DNA from: JBBQWZ01 sp038210135
GTDB lineage: Bacteria > Acidobacteriota > Terriglobia > Bryobacterales > Bryobacteraceae
Assembly: GCA_038210135.1 (NCBI GenBank)
Contig: JBBQWZ010000015.1
Location: 44,331-108,330 of the forward strand
Direction: 5' to 3'
DNA length: 64,000 nt
Positions 27,163-36,411 of this stretch are shown one piece after another. Position 1 is the first letter of the stretch, and the number at the start of each line of letters is the position of its first letter. A program made the position numbers and the translations under genes. Under the pieces are notes generated by a model. That model saw only the letters and a program-made list of their open reading frames with translations, did no database searches and was not told where the DNA came from.

Positions 27163-27750
27163 TTACGAGATCGGCGCGGAAGGAGCCGCGGATCGCACGG
27201 CTTCGACCGGATTCAAGAGGGCGGAATCGAGGCCCGAAAGCAGCAGCAGGCATCCGGCTTGCTCACCGATGGTCGAAAGCAATTCCATCTCGCCGCCGGT
27301 ATGGCTGTGCGCGGCACGATGCTGCACGTTGATAACACCGAGCATCCGGTTGCGCGCCAGGATCGGCACCGAAAGGAAAGCTTCGAAAGTGTCTTCCGGC
27401 AGATCACCGAAAAATTTGAAACGCGGGTCGGTGTACGACTCGCGAGATATGGCCAGCAGACGGCGTTCGCGAGCCACCCAGCCGGTGAGACCTTCGCTGA
27501 GTTTGAGGCGGATCTTGCCAATCGCGGCGGGATTCGGAACGCTTGAGGCGCACAGCACCAGCTGATCGTTTTCGACCAGATACAGGAGGCAGGAATCCGA
27601 CGACATAAATTCCGCAATCAGAGAAACGATACGCGAAAGCGCTTCGTTCAGGGACATTTCACGGGCCATGAAGCGGCTGACGCGTTGCACGGCTCGGAGT
27701 TGGAGTTCGGTGTAGTCGAGGCGCTGCTCGAGGTCGCGGGTCCGTGACAC
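27163..27750 (-). CDS. GAF-domain protein
   Basis: 195 residues from a GTG at 27750, where the protein-like sequence begins (SRTRDLEQRLDYTELQLRAV); the frame upstream overlaps another gene. A short coiled-coil segment leads into a GAF domain (about 35-180), with SDSCLLYLVENDQLVL, GLTGWVARERRLLAI and SVPILARNRMLGVINVQH. GAF domains bind small molecules such as cyclic nucleotides or haem, or only dimerise. There is no output domain, so it may act on a partner. The start is the least certain part; AGGG is very close to the GTG. Confidence 0.75.
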   Translation of the reverse strand: MSRTRDLEQRLDYTELQLRAVQRVSRFMAREMSLNEALSRIVSLIAEFMSSDSCLLYLVENDQLVLCASSVPNPAAIGKIRLKLSEGLTGWVARERRLLAISRESYTDPRFKFFGDLPEDTFEAFLSVPILARNRMLGVINVQHRAAHSHTGGEMELLSTIGEQAGCLLLLSGLDSALLNPVEAVRSAAPSAPIS

Positions 27751-27808
27751 TGCCCTAGTATCGCACTGGATCGGGGAAGGTGAAGGATTGTTTATGTGAA
27801 CATTTCCG

Positions 27809-27988
27809 CTAGGGTTGGCGGTCGCGCGCCTTGGATGGATCGAGGTCCGGCGGAGCCTGCATTGGAATGCCGATCTGCTGTTTGGTGGACCGATTCGCCT
27901 TGGTCCAAAACCACCCCGCAAAAGAAAAGACCAGCAGTGCAATCAGAAACGCCATCAGGTAGCGCACGAACCGCCGGCCCTCGATCAT
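27809..27988 (-). CDS. Small single-span membrane protein, 59 residues
   Basis: From ATG 27988 the frame gives MIEGRRFVRYLMAFLIALLV and continues as FSFAGWFWTKANRS with a polar tail rich in Pro/Asp/Lys. One hydrophobic segment of about 20 residues follows two Arg, so the N terminus is probably inside. The longer frame reaching to 28567 overlaps the receptor gene and is not believed. No strong ribosome site is visible. It lies between the GAF protein and the receptor terminator. Family unknown. Confidence 0.5.
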   Translation of the reverse strand: MIEGRRFVRYLMAFLIALLVFSFAGWFWTKANRSTKQQIGIPMQAPPDLDPSKARDRQP

Positions 27989-28065
27989 TTTTGACGTGGC
28001 TGCAGTGTACGGGGGCAAGGTCGGGGAGTCCTGTTGACCATGATAGCTGCTTCGCCGTTGCACTT

Positions 28066-28099
28066 CGCAAAGAAGAACCCCGCTCTTGCGAGCGGGGTT
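28066..28099 (-). terminator. Terminator of Oar receptor copy 2
   Basis: A perfect 10-bp stem (AACCCCGCTC at 28076-28085 with GAGCGGGGTT at 28090-28099) has the loop TTGC. On the minus strand it is followed by CTTCTTTG, a weak T-rich tail. It lies about 35 bases after the receptor stop. Confidence 0.75.
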
Positions 28100-28131
28100 G
28101 AGCGAATTCGGACGACGCTTCAGGCGACCGC

Positions 28132-31100
28132 CTAAAACATGAGCCGCAGCGCGAACTGCACTTGCCGGGCCGGAAACGCCGCGCGCACCTGGCCGAATCC
28201 GGCAGCGGACCGGTTGAGGTTCGCGTTTCGGAAATTGGTGTGGTTGAACGCGTTGAACATCTCGCTGCGGAACTGCAGGCGAATCCGTTCGGAGAACGAG
28301 AACGTCTTGCCGATTCCGAGGTCGAGCTGATTGAAGCCGTAGCCGATCACGGCGTTCCGTCCGGCGTTGCCGAAGGGCTGCGTGATGTCGGTAGGCACCG
28401 TGACCGTTAGCGGATTGATGTAGTTGTCGATGTTGCCGCCGGGAGTGAGGGCGGGTCCGTTGACGTTCGGCCGATAGCTGGGTCCGCCGCGGAAATCGGA
28501 TAGCGTGACGGTGACCTGTTGCGAGGCGTTCGGCGTATAGCTCAGATTGAGCGGCTGGCCGGTCCATGCGTTGTTGATGGCGGAAAGCTGCCAGCCGCCG
28601 ACGCCGAGATCGACGATGCGATTCATGCTCGAACCATAGCGGCGTCCGCGTCCGAATGGCAGTTCGAAAATGAAGCTCGTGGTGTTGTTGAACTTTTGAT
28701 TAAAGTCGGAAACCGATTTCTCGGCGGCCAGGTTGTAGAAATTCTGCGGGCTGGGGTGGCCGCCCGCACCCTGCGATTCGAGCGACTGGCCGGAATTGTC
28801 GATGGCCTTTCCGTACACGAACGAATTCAGGAAGTAGAGGCCCTTCTTGCCGCGATGTTCGACGCGCGCCTGAAAAGCGTTGTAGTTCGCGAACGCATGC
28901 GCCCACGCCGTGGTAATGGGTCCGAAGGCCTGGAACGGACGGCGCGAAAGCAGCGGGCTGGTCGCCAGCGTTTCACCAGCCGCCAGCGGACGCGCCTGGT
29001 TGTAATCGACGATCGTCACCAGGTTGGTGCTCTTGTTGCCGACGTAGCCGAGATCGATCACGGTGTCTTTGAACAGCTCGCGTTGCACTGTGAACGTCCA
29101 ATTCTGGACGTAGCCGTCGCGCGTGTCGGGCGGCAGGTAGATCAGGTTCGCGATATGCGGATTGAGCTTTGAGGGCGCGACCAAGCCAGCCGGATAGCCG
29201 GCTTGGGTCGGCAGGAAAGACGGCGTCCCGAACACGTCCGCCTGGTTCACGAGCGCCGAAACCACTTGCGGTCCGTTCAGCGGCAACAGGTCTCCGCTAC
29301 CCACGCGGTTGAAATGGATATAGCTGATGCCGTAGCCGGTGCGAATGACAGTTTTCGGATTCAGGCTGTACGCGATCCCAAGCCGCGGAGCCCAATCGTT
29401 GCGGTCCGGCTTTACCAGCGAGCGATCCTCGATGCCCCCGTCCTTGGCCTGGATGATGGTTCCGCTCACAGGATCGATATTCGAAAGGCGGTTGGTCGCT
29501 TCCCAATATGGCGTGCCGTATTCGTAGCGAAGCCCGATATTGACCGTTAGCTTCGAGTTCACTTTCCAATCGTCCTGGAGGAAGCCGAAGTACATTCGCT
29601 TGCGGAGTTGGGCAACGAACAGGCTGGCGAGCTGATAGTCGCTGCGCGCTCCGAACATAAAGTCAGAGAGCGCGTACGATGCGGCGGAGGTGCTGTTCAC
29701 GGACACTTGCGCGGGCGTGCAGACCTTGGCCGGAGCCGTCGGGATGCAGGAGAAGTTGCCGTTATACAGATCCTGCCCGTACAGCGGATTCACGTCGTTG
29801 TCTTCGGTGTGGATCACCATGAACTCGAAGCCCGCCTTCAGAGAATGGCCGTGCTTGAGAAGGCTGTAGACGAACTTCGGATTCCAGACGTTCGGATATT
29901 GCCACTGCGGATTCGTCGACTGGCGGCCGAACGCGGTGAAGCCGGAGACAGACTGCGGATTCAATCCGCCGGCAATACGGGAATCCGTGGGCAAGCCGGA
30001 AATTCCGTAGGTTGCCAGGATGTCGGCTCCGCCTACTCCGACCGGCGACTTGCCGCCGAGCGTGCGGGAAATGCCCATGCGCACTTCAAACAACTGCGTC
30101 GGCGTCACCGTGTAGGTGTAGCCGGCGGTCATCGCCTGGTTCAGCGCGCGGATGTAGCCATTGCCGTTTCCGCCCGACGGACCGGGCAGATCGGGCGCTT
30201 GCAGGTAGTTGCTCTTGCGTTGCGACAAGCGGACAAACGCGGTCATTTTGTCGTTGAGCTGGCCGTCGAGTTTGAGATCGAACTTGTCGTTGAAGTTCTG
30301 ATCGCGGCGCAGATTGTTGAAGTCGTTGGAGCGCCCGGTTCCGGCATTCGGAATTGGGAGATCATTCAAAACTTTCACTGCGAATGGCGTCATCTTCGCT
30401 ATGGGAATCGGCGTGTTCGCGACGAACACTTCGCCCGTTAGCGGATTGCGCACCGGCACCGAGAAGATGCCCAGCCTATCCGCGACGGTGGGGATCGACG
30501 AGAACGACGGGAACTTATTGATCTCGCGGAAACCTTCGTAGTCGGCGAAAAAGAAGAAGCGATTCTTCACAATCGGACCGCCAATCGTCGCGCCAAACTG
30601 ATTGCGCTGCAAGGAAGGTTTTCCCGTCGCGGGCTTGAAAAACCCGACCGCGTTCAGGTCCGTATTGCGTAAAAACTCCCAGGCACTTCCGTGGAATTGG
30701 TTGGTGCCGCTCTTGAAAGCGGCGTTGATGATGGCGCCGGAGCTGCGGCCATACTCGGCGCTCGGCAGCGAAGTCACCACCTTGAATTCGGCCAGCGCGT
30801 CCGGAGTGGCCTGCACGACCTGGCTCGAGAAACCCTGATTCGAAGTTCCGTAGGCGTTGTTGTCGACGCCGTCCATCAGAAAATTGTTGAACACACTGCG
30901 CTGTCCGTTGACGTTGAACGCGCCGTCGCGCGGTGGATTCGCGAAGGCGTAATCCGACTTGCGGACGCCGGTTGCGAGCAGTGCGAGGTCCGCGTAGTTG
31001 CGTCCGTTCAGCGGAAGCTCGACGATCTGCTTCTGATTGATGACTTGGCCGCGGTCGCTGGAGTCGGCTTCGATCGACATTACGGCGGCGTTGACCTGAA

Positions 31101-31443
31101 CCGATTCCGACACTTGGCCGACGGTGAGGGTCATGTCGACACGCTGGCGCGCATTGACGTCCACTTGAAAATTCGAAGCGACGGCGGTCGAGAATCCCTG
31201 CTTTTCGACAGACACTTTGTACGCGCCGATCTTGACGTTATTAAAAAGATAGTTTCCGTTGTCGTCGGTATCGGTGACGGCGCGGATTCCGGTTCCGATG
31301 TTTTCGAGCGTCACCCTGGCGCCTGCGACGTGGGACTGCGACGAATCACGAACGGTACCTAAGACGACGGCGGTTTCGAACTGCGCGAACAGGCTGGCGC
31401 AGGCGAGGACTACGAGCAAAGACGAGCGGACGAGGATCGTCAT
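28132..31443 (-). CDS. Oar-type TonB-dependent receptor with carboxypeptidase-regulatory-like domain (copy 2)
   Basis: 1103 residues. Signal peptide (SSLLVVLACASLFAQ), then a carboxypeptidase-regulatory-like domain (about 25-110; VLGTVRDSSQSHVAGARVTL), a plug with IVELPLNGRNYADLALLATG and SVFNNFLMDGVDNN, and a long barrel ending VQFALRLMF with a terminal Phe. The order matches copy 1 but the sequence has diverged strongly. An AAGGGTG ribosome site supports the start. It is an outer-membrane receptor of unknown ligand. It stands alone between the small membrane protein and the cupin. Confidence 0.88.
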   Translation of the reverse strand: MTILVRSSLLVVLACASLFAQFETAVVLGTVRDSSQSHVAGARVTLENIGTGIRAVTDTDDNGNYLFNNVKIGAYKVSVEKQGFSTAVASNFQVDVNARQRVDMTLTVGQVSESVQVNAAVMSIEADSSDRGQVINQKQIVELPLNGRNYADLALLATGVRKSDYAFANPPRDGAFNVNGQRSVFNNFLMDGVDNNAYGTSNQGFSSQVVQATPDALAEFKVVTSLPSAEYGRSSGAIINAAFKSGTNQFHGSAWEFLRNTDLNAVGFFKPATGKPSLQRNQFGATIGGPIVKNRFFFFADYEGFREINKFPSFSSIPTVADRLGIFSVPVRNPLTGEVFVANTPIPIAKMTPFAVKVLNDLPIPNAGTGRSNDFNNLRRDQNFNDKFDLKLDGQLNDKMTAFVRLSQRKSNYLQAPDLPGPSGGNGNGYIRALNQAMTAGYTYTVTPTQLFEVRMGISRTLGGKSPVGVGGADILATYGISGLPTDSRIAGGLNPQSVSGFTAFGRQSTNPQWQYPNVWNPKFVYSLLKHGHSLKAGFEFMVIHTEDNDVNPLYGQDLYNGNFSCIPTAPAKVCTPAQVSVNSTSAASYALSDFMFGARSDYQLASLFVAQLRKRMYFGFLQDDWKVNSKLTVNIGLRYEYGTPYWEATNRLSNIDPVSGTIIQAKDGGIEDRSLVKPDRNDWAPRLGIAYSLNPKTVIRTGYGISYIHFNRVGSGDLLPLNGPQVVSALVNQADVFGTPSFLPTQAGYPAGLVAPSKLNPHIANLIYLPPDTRDGYVQNWTFTVQRELFKDTVIDLGYVGNKSTNLVTIVDYNQARPLAAGETLATSPLLSRRPFQAFGPITTAWAHAFANYNAFQARVEHRGKKGLYFLNSFVYGKAIDNSGQSLESQGAGGHPSPQNFYNLAAEKSVSDFNQKFNNTTSFIFELPFGRGRRYGSSMNRIVDLGVGGWQLSAINNAWTGQPLNLSYTPNASQQVTVTLSDFRGGPSYRPNVNGPALTPGGNIDNYINPLTVTVPTDITQPFGNAGRNAVIGYGFNQLDLGIGKTFSFSERIRLQFRSEMFNAFNHTNFRNANLNRSAAGFGQVRAAFPARQVQFALRLMF

Positions 31444-31662
31444 AAATTCACCCTTGGCGAAGATAACATTTTCAGATGCTACCGTGCGCGCGTTACAACG
31501 CCGTCAACTCCGGTTGAAGATTGCGTGTCGCTCGCGAAATCGCGAAAGCTAATTCCGATCTCGCCGCGCGCAATCACGAGCGCGAACAGTCTGGTATCAA
31601 AGGCCGCGAAGCAACCACGACGGGGCAGCAGCTGCAGAACCGGCGGCTGCCAGTAAGTCGGG

Positions 31663-31992
31663 TCAGTCCACGATAAAGAGGCGCGCCCCGGTGGCCGTTC
31701 GCGATCGATACGGGGCATCGCCGTCGCCAACCTGATAGCTGGTTCCCGGAATCAGCGTAAAGGTCCGGCCGTCTGCCAGCTCCGTGAGCAGCTCGCCTTC
31801 GAGGCAGAGGATTACGTGGCCCTTCTCGCACCAATGATCGGCGAGGTAGCCGGGCGAATAATCTACCATCCGGATGCGCACATCGCCGAACGTTTGGGTA
31901 CGCCAAAGGGCGACGCCGGTTTTGCCAGGGTGCGTGGTCGGAGTCAGTTGGTCCCAGTAGGTGGTCGTGAACGGAATCGAATTGAGGTTCAT
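31663..31992 (-). CDS. Small cupin-fold protein (DHWC motif)
   Basis: 109 residues forming one cupin domain. Visible are DHWCEKGHVILCLEGEL near 52-68 and the second cupin strand region RTFTLIPGTSYQVGDGD. The His residues of DHWC and GH could bind a metal. It fits the DHCW-type cupin proteins, whose reaction is not known. It is followed on the same strand, in front, by an MFS transporter after about 90 bases, so the two may be co-transcribed with the transporter first. Confidence 0.75.
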   Translation of the reverse strand: MNLNSIPFTTTYWDQLTPTTHPGKTGVALWRTQTFGDVRIRMVDYSPGYLADHWCEKGHVILCLEGELLTELADGRTFTLIPGTSYQVGDGDAPYRSRTATGARLFIVD

Positions 31993-32082
31993 GGAGCGGC
32001 TTCTTTGATTCTGCGCTTTTTCAAAACCGCGCGCAGCGAATCCGTCAGAATCGCGAGCGAAGTGAGCGGCGTGAGCCGCCGC

Positions 32083-33360
32083 CTAGTCCACCGCCGGACT
32101 CCGGTACCGCTTGAGCGTGAATGTTCCGAGGATCGACAAGCACAGCACGATAAATGCGCAAGCCAAGGGGATGTCGTACGACTTGGTGGCGTCGAACCCA
32201 ACTCCGAAAAGATAGCGCCCTACCGCGTTGCCGACGGTATACGCACCGAAGATGCAGCCGAGCAATTCGCCCATTGAGCGCATTCCGAAATAGCGGCTGA
32301 CCAGGAATGGCATCACGTCGGATTCCGCTCCGATGGCGAGTCCGAGCAGGGCCGCGGCGAGGTACGCGTGATTGCCGGTCGCCCCGCCCCATAACAATGC
32401 GACGCCCGCTGCCGCGCCCGCGAAGGGAAACAAAATCACTCGCGGCGCGAAGAAGCGATCCACCATGAAGCCGTTTCCCATGCGTCCGGCAATGGACGCG
32501 GCCCCGAACAGCGAGGTCGCAAACGCCGCCGACCGGCCCGACAAACCGCGATCGGTAAGCATCGGCGCGAGGTGTCCGATGGCTCCGTTGACGCAGGCGG
32601 CGACCGCGAAGAACAAGACGCACAGCTGCCAGAAGGTCCAGGTGCGAATCGCTTCGGAGAGCGTCATGCCTGGGGGCGGGTCTGCCAATTTTGGCGTAAA
32701 GGGCCGCTCTTCGCCGTCCGGCGTCAGGCCGAATTCTTTTGGATTCGAGCGCAAAAAGAATCCGACCACCGGAATCGCAATCAGCACGGTAACCGCGGCC
32801 AAGCCCTGGTATGCGACGCGCCAGCCGCGCTCGTCGATCAGGAACTGCACGAAGGACGGCATGAGGAAGGCGCCCAGCCCGACGCCGGTGCTGGCAATAC
32901 CGAGAGCGAGTCCTCGTTTGCGGTCGAACCAATTGGCGACGACCCGGCCGTAGGTGACTGGAATCGTGGCGGCTCCGAGGAATCCGGCGAGAGCGTACAG
33001 GGCGTAGAAATGCCAGAGCGGCGGCCCGACGAAAGACAAGGCGGCAAGGCAAGAGGCCAGCAGAGCAAAGGAAGTCACGATGACACCGCGCGCGCCGTAG
33101 CGGTCGACCAAGCGTCCGGCACCGGGCGCTCCGACCACGGAAAGCAATTCCATGATGGAGACCGCGAGGGCAATGGACGCGCGATCGGTGTGGAATACCG
33201 CGGTCAGCGGCTTGGCGAAGATGCCGAAGGTATAACCCAGCATCGTCCCGAGACTGAAGCATTGGCCGAGGACGGCGACCAGAACGATCCACCACCCGCG
33301 AAAGATTCTTCCGCTGTGGGCGGGAGGCGAAGCTGCAAGCATCTCAAAAAAGTATGGCAT
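32083..33360 (-). CDS. MFS transporter, oxalate/formate antiporter-like
   Basis: 425 residues from ATG 33360; the frame opens at 33438, but that would abut the divergent oxidoreductase ATG base to base, and an ATG at 33342 is also possible. Twelve hydrophobic segments are visible, with the MFS loop 2-3 motif GRLVDRYGARGVIV and a second-half counterpart GRMGNGFMVDRFFAP. The layout and length fit the OFA type of monocarboxylate or oxalate/formate carriers. The substrate cannot be read. The divergent intergenic space of only 78 bases suggests shared control with the Gfo/Idh oxidoreductase. Confidence 0.82.
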   Translation of the reverse strand: MPYFFEMLAASPPAHSGRIFRGWWIVLVAVLGQCFSLGTMLGYTFGIFAKPLTAVFHTDRASIALAVSIMELLSVVGAPGAGRLVDRYGARGVIVTSFALLASCLAALSFVGPPLWHFYALYALAGFLGAATIPVTYGRVVANWFDRKRGLALGIASTGVGLGAFLMPSFVQFLIDERGWRVAYQGLAAVTVLIAIPVVGFFLRSNPKEFGLTPDGEERPFTPKLADPPPGMTLSEAIRTWTFWQLCVLFFAVAACVNGAIGHLAPMLTDRGLSGRSAAFATSLFGAASIAGRMGNGFMVDRFFAPRVILFPFAGAAAGVALLWGGATGNHAYLAAALLGLAIGAESDVMPFLVSRYFGMRSMGELLGCIFGAYTVGNAVGRYLFGVGFDATKSYDIPLACAFIVLCLSILGTFTLKRYRSPAVD

Positions 33361-33438
33361 GCGGCGCGAGGCGGCTCCGGCAAATTTCGAAACGATCGAT
33401 GGGCGACCGTTTAGCTGCGGTAAAGTGGTGGAATCCAT

Positions 33439-34806
33439 ATGTCGGATACAACCACTCGACGAATTTTTCTAGGCGCGGCGACAGCGGCGTCGGCTCTGCG
33501 GGTTTGGGGCGCGAACGACCGAATCGCGGTAGCCATTGTCGGCCTGGGCGGACGCGGCTCCAACCACCTGAGCATCTATTCGAAGATGCCTGAAGCGCGA
33601 GTCGTTGGACTCTGCGACGTAAATCAGGCGGCGCGAGAGAAGTCGCAGGCGACGCTGCTGAAGAATAGCGGCGAAAAAGCCAAAGAGTACGAGGACATGC
33701 GGCAGGCCTTCGCCGACCCCGCCGTCGAAGCGGTTTCGATCGCGACGCCGAATCACTGGCATGCGCTCGCCGCGATCTGGGCGATGAAAGCCGGCAAGGA
33801 CGTCTACGGCGAAAAGCCCGCCTGTTACAACATCTACGAAGGCCAGAAGATGATTCAGGTCGCGAACGAGACTAAGCGCATGGTGCAGATTGGTTCGCAA
33901 CATCGCAGCGCGCCGTTCAAAATGAAAGCCATGGCCGCCATCCAGGGCGGGTTGATCGGCAAGGTTTATCAGTCGAAAGGACTGTGCTACAAGCGCCGCG
34001 TATCGATCGGACATAAAGAAGATACCCCTGTGCCTCCGGGCGTGAACTGGGACATGTTCCTCGGACCGGCGCCGATGCGCGCGTTCAACGAACTTCGTTT
34101 TCGCTACAACTGGCATTGGTTCTGGGATACCGGCAACGGCGACATCGGCAACCAGGGCGTGCATGAATTGGGCCTTGCGCGTTGGGCGATGGGCGATCCG
34201 GCATGGCCGAAAGCGGCGTACGCGCACGGTGGCAAATTCGCCTATGTGGACGATCAGGAAACGCCGAATACGCTGACTGCGAATTTCGATTTCGGCGAAC
34301 GCGAGCTCGTCTTCGAAGTCCGCGGATTGCTGACGGGCAGCGAAGGCCAGCCGCCTCCCAGGCGCGCACCGCGTCCGCCCGACGGCGCCGCTGCTCCGGC
34401 TCCAACCGTTACCGCTCCCGTCAACGGGCAGCCTCTGCGGGTGATGACCGGCAACATGATTTACGGTACGGAGGGCTGGGCCGCGATGAGCGACCAGGGC
34501 TTCCAGGCTTTCAAAGGCGAGAGCAGCGAAATGATCATGGAAGAGCGTCCGCAGCGCGGCGCCGCCGGCGAGGATCCGACCAGCCTCCACATGCAGAACT
34601 TCTTAGCAGCGTGCCGATCGCGCAAGAAAGAAGACCTGCACGACGAATTGAGCAACGCCGTGCTGAGCGCATCCATGTGCCACCTCGCCAACATCAGCTA
34701 CCGCGTCGGGCGGAGGCTCACTTTGACGGGAGGGCCGAAGTTCGACTCCGATACGCAGGCGAATCAGCTGCTCACGCGTGACTACCGCAAGCCTTACGTG
34801 GTTTAA
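33439..34806 (+). CDS. Gfo/Idh/MocA-family oxidoreductase, Tat-exported
   Basis: 455 residues. The N terminus has a twin-arginine signal (TTRRIFLGAATAASAL), then a Rossmann motif AIVGLGGRGSNHL and the family motif GEKPACYN, whose Lys is the usual catalytic residue. C-terminal GNQGVHELGLARWAMGDPAW resembles the sugar-binding part of the family. A Pro/Arg/Ala-rich insert (about 295-330) is unusual. Members oxidise or rearrange sugars with NAD(P). Many Planctomycetes and Acidobacteria carry Tat-exported versions with bound cofactor. It is divergent from the MFS carrier, which could take up the product. Confidence 0.85.
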   Translation: MSDTTTRRIFLGAATAASALRVWGANDRIAVAIVGLGGRGSNHLSIYSKMPEARVVGLCDVNQAAREKSQATLLKNSGEKAKEYEDMRQAFADPAVEAVSIATPNHWHALAAIWAMKAGKDVYGEKPACYNIYEGQKMIQVANETKRMVQIGSQHRSAPFKMKAMAAIQGGLIGKVYQSKGLCYKRRVSIGHKEDTPVPPGVNWDMFLGPAPMRAFNELRFRYNWHWFWDTGNGDIGNQGVHELGLARWAMGDPAWPKAAYAHGGKFAYVDDQETPNTLTANFDFGERELVFEVRGLLTGSEGQPPPRRAPRPPDGAAAPAPTVTAPVNGQPLRVMTGNMIYGTEGWAAMSDQGFQAFKGESSEMIMEERPQRGAAGEDPTSLHMQNFLAACRSRKKEDLHDELSNAVLSASMCHLANISYRVGRRLTLTGGPKFDSDTQANQLLTRDYRKPYVV

Positions 34807-35040
34807 GACCGGCGCGATCCTCGATCGCGTAATTTGCACGGCGACCTTCGGCAAAATGCCACGCGCGGACCGCAAATCCTGCGCGGGCTGCAAAAACTTT
34901 GTGTGTACAGAGTACGCCGCGGACGCCGCCTGGTTGAAGCGGCATCGCGAAAATGCACATTTTCAGGCACATTTTTGCATGTTGGACGGATCCGCCAAAT
35001 GGCACTCGGGTTGCTTCAGACTCCCGCAAGGAGAGTTCAT

Positions 35041-35484
35041 ATGGCATACCCAGAGACCGGAACGCAGTGGAAGGGCGGATTCAACGAGGGCGCGGCGAAG
35101 GCCGGTGAGGCCGCCGAGGATTTCGCGGCGCAAGCAAAAGAGAAGGTGACGGACCTCGCCAATCAGGCCAAGGACAAAGCCTCTCAATTTGCGCGTAGCG
35201 CGGAAAACAAGATGGAAGACACGAAGCGAAGCACCGCGGATGCCCTTCAGGGATCAGCATCGTCGTTGCGGAGCGCCGGCGATTCTACCGGAGAAGCGGT
35301 GAAAAGCTTTTCCCGCAAGGCCGCCGATACCGTGGAAAACTCCGCGAAGTACGTCCGCGAAAACGGCTTCAACGACATGATGGCGGACGTGACGGATTGC
35401 GTGAAGAGCTATCCCGCACAGTCACTTTTGGCTGCGGTGGCACTTGGCTTTTTGGCTGGCGCCGCGATACGTAGGTCCCGCTAA
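35041..35484 (+). CDS. YqjD/ElaB-like membrane-anchored protein
   Basis: 147 residues from ATG 35041, with AAGGAG seven bases upstream; the longer open frame begins upstream without a ribosome site. The N-terminal 110 residues are repetitive Ala/Lys/Glu/Asp helices of LEA-like character (KAGEAAEDFAAQAKEKVTDL), probably an extended coiled coil. The C terminus has a short hydrophobic helix with GFLAGAAIRRSR, as in YqjD/ElaB (DUF883) proteins that tether ribosomes or stress factors to the membrane. It heads a three-gene unit with a holin-like and a DUF3618-like protein. Confidence 0.7.
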   Translation: MAYPETGTQWKGGFNEGAAKAGEAAEDFAAQAKEKVTDLANQAKDKASQFARSAENKMEDTKRSTADALQGSASSLRSAGDSTGEAVKSFSRKAADTVENSAKYVRENGFNDMMADVTDCVKSYPAQSLLAAVALGFLAGAAIRRSR

Positions 35485-35552
35485 GAAGCGACTGGGTGGG
35501 TGCGGCGATGAAAAATAATAACAGCCCGGAATCGATCGGAGGAGCTGAATCT

Positions 35553-35954
35553 GTGAGCAATCACAGAGCAGCAAAGGAACGATCCGTGGTCGAAATCATA
35601 AAAGATATCGCCAACCATATCCAGGAAATCGTTCGGGGCGAGATACGGCTGGCCGGGATCGAAATCAGGGAAGAAGCGTCAAAGGGCTGGACCTCGGTTC
35701 GACTGTTGATCGCGGGTGCCCTGCTAGGCTTTCTCGGCTTCGCCTATCTGATGTTGAGTATGGTTTACGCGCTGACGCTGATTTTGCCGGCCTGGGCCGC
35801 CGCGGCGAGTGTAGGAGCCTTGCTGGCGGTCGTCGCCGCGATCCTCGTTTCTTCAGGAATGGAGAAATGGAAGTTGATGAAATCGTCGCTCAAGCGCAGC
35901 ACCGATGAGATGGAGGAGAACATGACATGGCTCAAAAAGCAAGTGAAATCGTAA
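35553..35954 (+). CDS. Phage-holin-family/YqjE-like membrane protein
   Basis: 133 residues from GTG 35553, chosen because GGAGGAG lies eight bases before it; starts at 35496 (GTG) or 35508 (ATG) are also open. A charged N-terminal helix (RSVVEIIKDIANHIQEIVRG) precedes two hydrophobic segments near 50-105, then a charged tail. This matches the Actinobacterial-holin-X/DUF1469 (YqjE) family, which in non-phage settings are membrane proteins of stress operons. Its last 28 bases overlap the next gene, which suggests coupled translation. Confidence 0.75.
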   Translation: MSNHRAAKERSVVEIIKDIANHIQEIVRGEIRLAGIEIREEASKGWTSVRLLIAGALLGFLGFAYLMLSMVYALTLILPAWAAAASVGALLAVVAAILVSSGMEKWKLMKSSLKRSTDEMEENMTWLKKQVKS

Positions 35955-36352
35955 GGATGTTGGAGAGTCATCGCGAGCGCCTCGGCGAGGACCTGGACGA
36001 GCTGCAGGCAACCGTGAAGTCGAAGGTAAAAGAAACTACCGACTTGCATACCCACTACAAGGAGAGGCCGTATTGGTTTCTAGGCGCGGCCTTTGCGGGT
36101 GGCGTGGTTGTCGCTTCTCTGTTCGGTAAGTCGAAAGCGGAAGTTTCCTACGCGACGTCCGCGCCCTCGTATGCAAAAACAGAATCGCGACCGGGAGCCA
36201 GCTTCGGCGGCGAGATGCATAGCGTGGTTGACGAATTGAAGGGAGCCCTGATCGGTTTCGGCGTTGCGAAACTCAAAGGCGCGCTGTCCGACATGATTCC
36301 CGGTTTGGGACCGCATCTGGATGGTCGGCATGCGAAGAATCGCGCCGACTAG
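35927..36352 (+). CDS. DUF3618-like small membrane protein
   Basis: 141 residues. The N-terminal helix (VRMLESHRERLGEDLDELQA) and the segment KERPYWFLGAAFAGGVVVASLFG are typical of the DUF3618/YqjK kind of one-span membrane proteins paired with YqjE. The rest is polar with a mildly hydrophobic C-terminal part (LIGFGVAKLKGALSDMIPGL). It is the last gene of the unit and is followed by a strong terminator. Confidence 0.65.
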   Translation: MAQKASEIVRMLESHRERLGEDLDELQATVKSKVKETTDLHTHYKERPYWFLGAAFAGGVVVASLFGKSKAEVSYATSAPSYAKTESRPGASFGGEMHSVVDELKGALIGFGVAKLKGALSDMIPGLGPHLDGRHAKNRAD

Positions 36353-36370
36353 TTTCAAGCGATAAAACCA

Positions 36371-36406
36371 AAAAAAGCGGCCTTTCTTACGAAGGGCCGC
36401 TTTTTT
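36371..36406. terminator. Bidirectional terminator after the membrane-stress operon
   Basis: A 12-bp perfect stem (AAAAAAGCGGCC with GGCCGCTTTTTT) extends by four pairs to a TTAC loop. The A- and T-runs allow termination from both sides: the operon on the plus strand and the metallothionein gene on the minus strand. Confidence 0.9.
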
Positions 36407-36411
36407 CTTAG

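Noticed and set aside
34856..35149. Possible small Cys/His protein before the YqjD-like gene
   Set aside because: It runs into the YqjD-like gene out of frame, has no ribosome site and turns into Arg-rich noise; the interval looks like an untranslated upstream region.
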